From: JBALVT01 sp045110675
Lineage (GTDB): Bacteria > Pseudomonadota > Gammaproteobacteria > Pseudomonadales > Halieaceae
NCBI GenBank assembly: GCA_045110675.1
Contig: JBGCGJ010000083.1
Span: 1-7,963, forward strand
Length of the DNA: 7,963 bases
Direction: 5' to 3'
This document shows, in pieces, positions 6,247 through 7,963 of the stretch (the first letter of the stretch is position 1; the number at the start of each line of letters is the position of its first letter). Position numbers and translations under genes: made by a program. The notes below the pieces were generated by a model. The model searched no databases. It was not told the origin of the DNA and saw only the letters and a list, made by a program, of their open reading frames with translations.

Positions 6247-6282
6247 CACTTTAATGGAGTCAGATCCTACTCCGCAAAAGTG
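6247..6282. repeat. two-part hairpin between bamD and pilS
   Basis: CACTTT (6247-6252) pairs with AAAGTG (6277-6282). After a symmetric three-base internal loop, GGAGT (6256-6260) pairs with ACTCC (6269-6273), leaving an eight-base loop. This makes an 11-base-pair interrupted stem. No T run follows closely, so termination would be weak at best. It could be a transcript-end structure or part of the pilS regulatory region; I cannot tell which. Confidence 0.5.
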
Positions 6283-6320
6283 ATCTTACCGCCTTTTCTA
6301 CACCCCAATGCCTGTTACAC

Positions 6321-6350
6321 TTGACACCTAAGTCATCCAACCACCAATCA
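6321..6350 (+). promoter_or_regulatory. possible pilS promoter with consensus -35 and poor -10
   Basis: TTGACA at 6321-6326 is a perfect sigma-70 -35 hexamer and lies 41 bases before the pilS GTG. At an 18-base spacing the -10 position reads CAATCA (6345-6350), which matches TATAAT poorly. A factor-assisted promoter or a chance hexamer are both possible. Confidence 0.25.
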
Positions 6351-6367
6351 ATAGGCTTGCTCGGAAC

Positions 6368-7963
6368 GTGACCCGTCCCGCCATTCTCACACAACCCGGC
6401 CCGCTGGTAAGTAGCAACCAGAACAACGCCCTGTTCCGTATCTATGTGGGTTATCGATCCTTGTTATCCGTGGTGTTGCTCATCATGTTGGTGAGCCCAA
6501 ATACGCGGCAACTCGTGGGAGTGCTAAATCCGGCTTTATATACCACGGTGGCGCTGGCCTATTTGGGAACCAACGTGGTCCTAATGGGTTCCCTATTTGG
6601 CGGGCTCAATCGCAGTCAAAATCTATTGCTCACAGTTTTTCTGATCGACATCATCGCCATCACACTGCTGTCGGATAGCAGTCGTGGAATGAGTAGCGGC
6701 TTACCCATTCTCCTCATTATTACCGTAGCAGCGAGCGCCGTGCTTATTGCCAATCGGACCTTTGCCACACTTATCGCAGCGCTAAGCGTACTGGCGACAC
6801 TTGCAGACACGGTTAAATTGATACTCGAACAAGAACAGTCAGTGAACGCTTTGTTTCCAGCCGGCCTGCTGGGGTTGCTCATCTTCGGCGTCTCGTTAAT
6901 GGTACAAGCCATCGTCGTCCGCTTAAGTCGGGCTGAGGAGTTGGCCCGCCACCGTGCAGGTGACCTTTACAATCTGCAGAGGTTGAACGAACAAATAGTT
7001 CAGCATATGCAGACTGGAATCTTACTGGTGGGCGACGACGGCATTGTGAGAATAATGAATAAGTCTGCCTCTGGCTTACTGGCCCCTGAACGTCCCATCG
7101 CTATGGATCAGGGAAGGCAATTGGCAGAATACAACCAGGAGTTGGCCTATCAATTTGAACACTGGAAAAATACAGGCTTGCACAGAGCAAAGCCGTTCAA
7201 AGTGATGGATGGATCTCCCGAAGTCATTGCCAACTTCAGGCAGTTACAGCCGAGCACCAATCGCGAGTCTCTGGTATTCGTCGAAGACTACACTCCGGTC
7301 ACACAGTACGCTCAATCTCTGAAACTGACCTCCCTCGGAAGACTTACCGCCAGCATCGCTCACGAGATTAGAAATCCGCTTGGAGCGGTGAGCCATGCCG
7401 CTCAGCTGCTACAGGAATCCACAGAACTCAGCACAGATGACAAGCGTATGGCGGATATCATCGTTCATCAGTCCGAACGGATGAATACTATCATTGAAAG
7501 CGTGATGCAGATTTCTCGCAGGGAGCCACCAAAACCTGAGTATCTAGTTCTGGCGGAATGGCTGGAGGAGTTTTCCCAGGGTTATCTCAACTCTCTCAAT
7601 CGTCCCGCTGAACTCACCATCGATTGTGAGTATCGCGAACTGCTGGTTGAGTTTGATCAAGAGAACCTGCAACGGGTGATGAGTAACCTGCTGGATAATG
7701 CACTGCGCCATAGCAAGCTCGCCTGTGGAGTCGAAAAAGCGAAGATAAAAGTCGAACAGGAATCCAGCTCTCACCGCTGTCTGGTTTCGGTAATTGACTC
7801 GGGTGCCGGAGTCCCGCCTGCTGATCAGGCCAAGTTATTCGAGCCATTTTTTACCACAGTGAGCGAAGGCAGTGGGATGGGTTTATACCTGTGCAAGGAA
7901 CTTTGCGAAATCAATAATGCCACGCTAAGCTACCTGCCCACTGCCAGTGGAGAAAGCAGTTTC
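6368..7963 (+). CDS. pilS: PilS, membrane sensor histidine kinase of the type IV pilus PilS-PilR system (3' end cut by window)
   Basis: The frame is open for 532 codons to the window edge; P. aeruginosa PilS is about 530 residues, so only a short tail should be missing. The N-terminus has about six hydrophobic segments (roughly 31-44, 56-78, 86-102, 112-128, 131-148, 162-184), as in PilS. A PAS-like domain follows (about 200-310). The kinase core has His332 in Ile-Ala-His-Glu-Ile-Arg-Asn-Pro, an N box Ser-Asn-Leu-Leu-Asp-Asn-Ala (439-445), G1 Asp477-Ser-Gly-Ala-Gly, F box Phe-Glu-Pro-Phe-Phe-Thr-Thr (491-497) and G2 Gly-Ser-Gly-Met-Gly-Leu (501-506). In Pseudomonas PilS senses pilin in the membrane and acts on PilR, a sigma-54 activator of pilA; pilR is expected next. 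The GTG at 6368 is the only start candidate after the in-frame stop at 6329 and before the membrane region; its Shine-Dalgarno is weak. The name rests on architecture plus its place after bamD. Confidence 0.88.
   Translation, partial: MTRPAILTQPGPLVSSNQNNALFRIYVGYRSLLSVVLLIMLVSPNTRQLVGVLNPALYTTVALAYLGTNVVLMGSLFGGLNRSQNLLLTVFLIDIIAITLLSDSSRGMSSGLPILLIITVAASAVLIANRTFATLIAALSVLATLADTVKLILEQEQSVNALFPAGLLGLLIFGVSLMVQAIVVRLSRAEELARHRAGDLYNLQRLNEQIVQHMQTGILLVGDDGIVRIMNKSASGLLAPERPIAMDQGRQLAEYNQELAYQFEHWKNTGLHRAKPFKVMDGSPEVIANFRQLQPSTNRESLVFVEDYTPVTQYAQSLKLTSLGRLTASIAHEIRNPLGAVSHAAQLLQESTELSTDDKRMADIIVHQSERMNTIIESVMQISRREPPKPEYLVLAEWLEEFSQGYLNSLNRPAELTIDCEYRELLVEFDQENLQRVMSNLLDNALRHSKLACGVEKAKIKVEQESSSHRCLVSVIDSGAGVPPADQAKLFEPFFTTVSEGSGMGLYLCKELCEINNATLSYLPTASGESSF

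Larger units (their letters stand above)
6134..6367. other. bamD-pilS intergenic region
   Basis: This 234-base gap contains no reading frame I would support and no tRNA or other RNA gene that I recognise. It holds two inverted-repeat structures (6132-6199 and 6247-6282), a run of five T's at 6234-6238 with only a poor stem before it, and a consensus -35 hexamer at 6321-6326. The amount of secondary structure suggests bamD and pilS are not one simple operon. Confidence 0.55.

Noticed and set aside
6256..6275. Resemblance of the GGAGT...ACTCC hairpin to a tRNA T-arm, hence a possible attachment site
   Set aside because: The loop has eight bases and lacks the conserved TTC-A pattern. No acceptor stem, anticodon arm or integrase is present.
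6616..6912. 98-codon minus-strand frame inside pilS
   Set aside because: It is antisense to the membrane segments of PilS. Its composition follows from the hydrophobic codons on the other strand.

Overview
The window looks like ordinary chromosomal DNA of a gammaproteobacterium, most likely from the broad Pseudomonadales/Cellvibrionales group. The main reason is gene order: clpB, pgeF (yfiH) and rluD lie on one strand, and bamD and then pilS lie divergently on the other. As I recall it, this is the arrangement at the Pseudomonas aeruginosa clpB-rluD-comL-pilS locus, and the clpB-yfiH-rluD/bamD part is also found in Escherichia coli. The protein sequences agree: ClpB and RluD are close to the E. 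coli proteins in length and motifs, and the last gene has the architecture of the type IV pilus sensor kinase PilS. Genus or species cannot be read from this window. I see no mobile element, CRISPR array, rRNA or tRNA.

Layout from left to right. Positions 1-18 may be the last codons of an upstream gene. Positions 19-229 are non-coding as far as I can see. A secreted DUF4124-family protein (230-688, +) follows. It converges on clpB (743-3319, -), and a strong stem-loop at 714-737 separates the two and can act as a terminator in both directions. Upstream of clpB is a near-perfect sigma-32 heat-shock promoter (3381-3408, -). It sits in the 98-base gap between clpB and pgeF (3418-4188, -). pgeF overlaps the end of rluD (4169-5149, -) by 20 bases, so rluD-pgeF is probably one transcript. 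A 99-base divergent gap leads to the outer-membrane assembly lipoprotein gene bamD (5249-6133, +). A 234-base gap rich in inverted repeats then precedes pilS (6368 to the window end, +), which is cut by the window edge within its last few residues.

Together the genes are housekeeping: protein disaggregation (ClpB), peptidoglycan quality control (PgeF), 23S rRNA pseudouridylation (RluD), outer-membrane protein insertion (BamD), and a two-component sensor for type IV pilin expression (PilS). Only the DUF4124 protein has no known function. I do not find a new multi-gene system here. The observations most worth a second look are regulatory. One is a possible hairpin that masks the clpB ribosome-binding site directly downstream of the heat-shock promoter. 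Another is a well-placed Shine-Dalgarno sequence at the internal ClpB start known from E. coli, in front of a GTC codon instead of GTG. The third is the structured DNA between bamD and pilS. Four of the six main genes start at GTG (or TTG for bamD), often without a clear ribosome-binding site.
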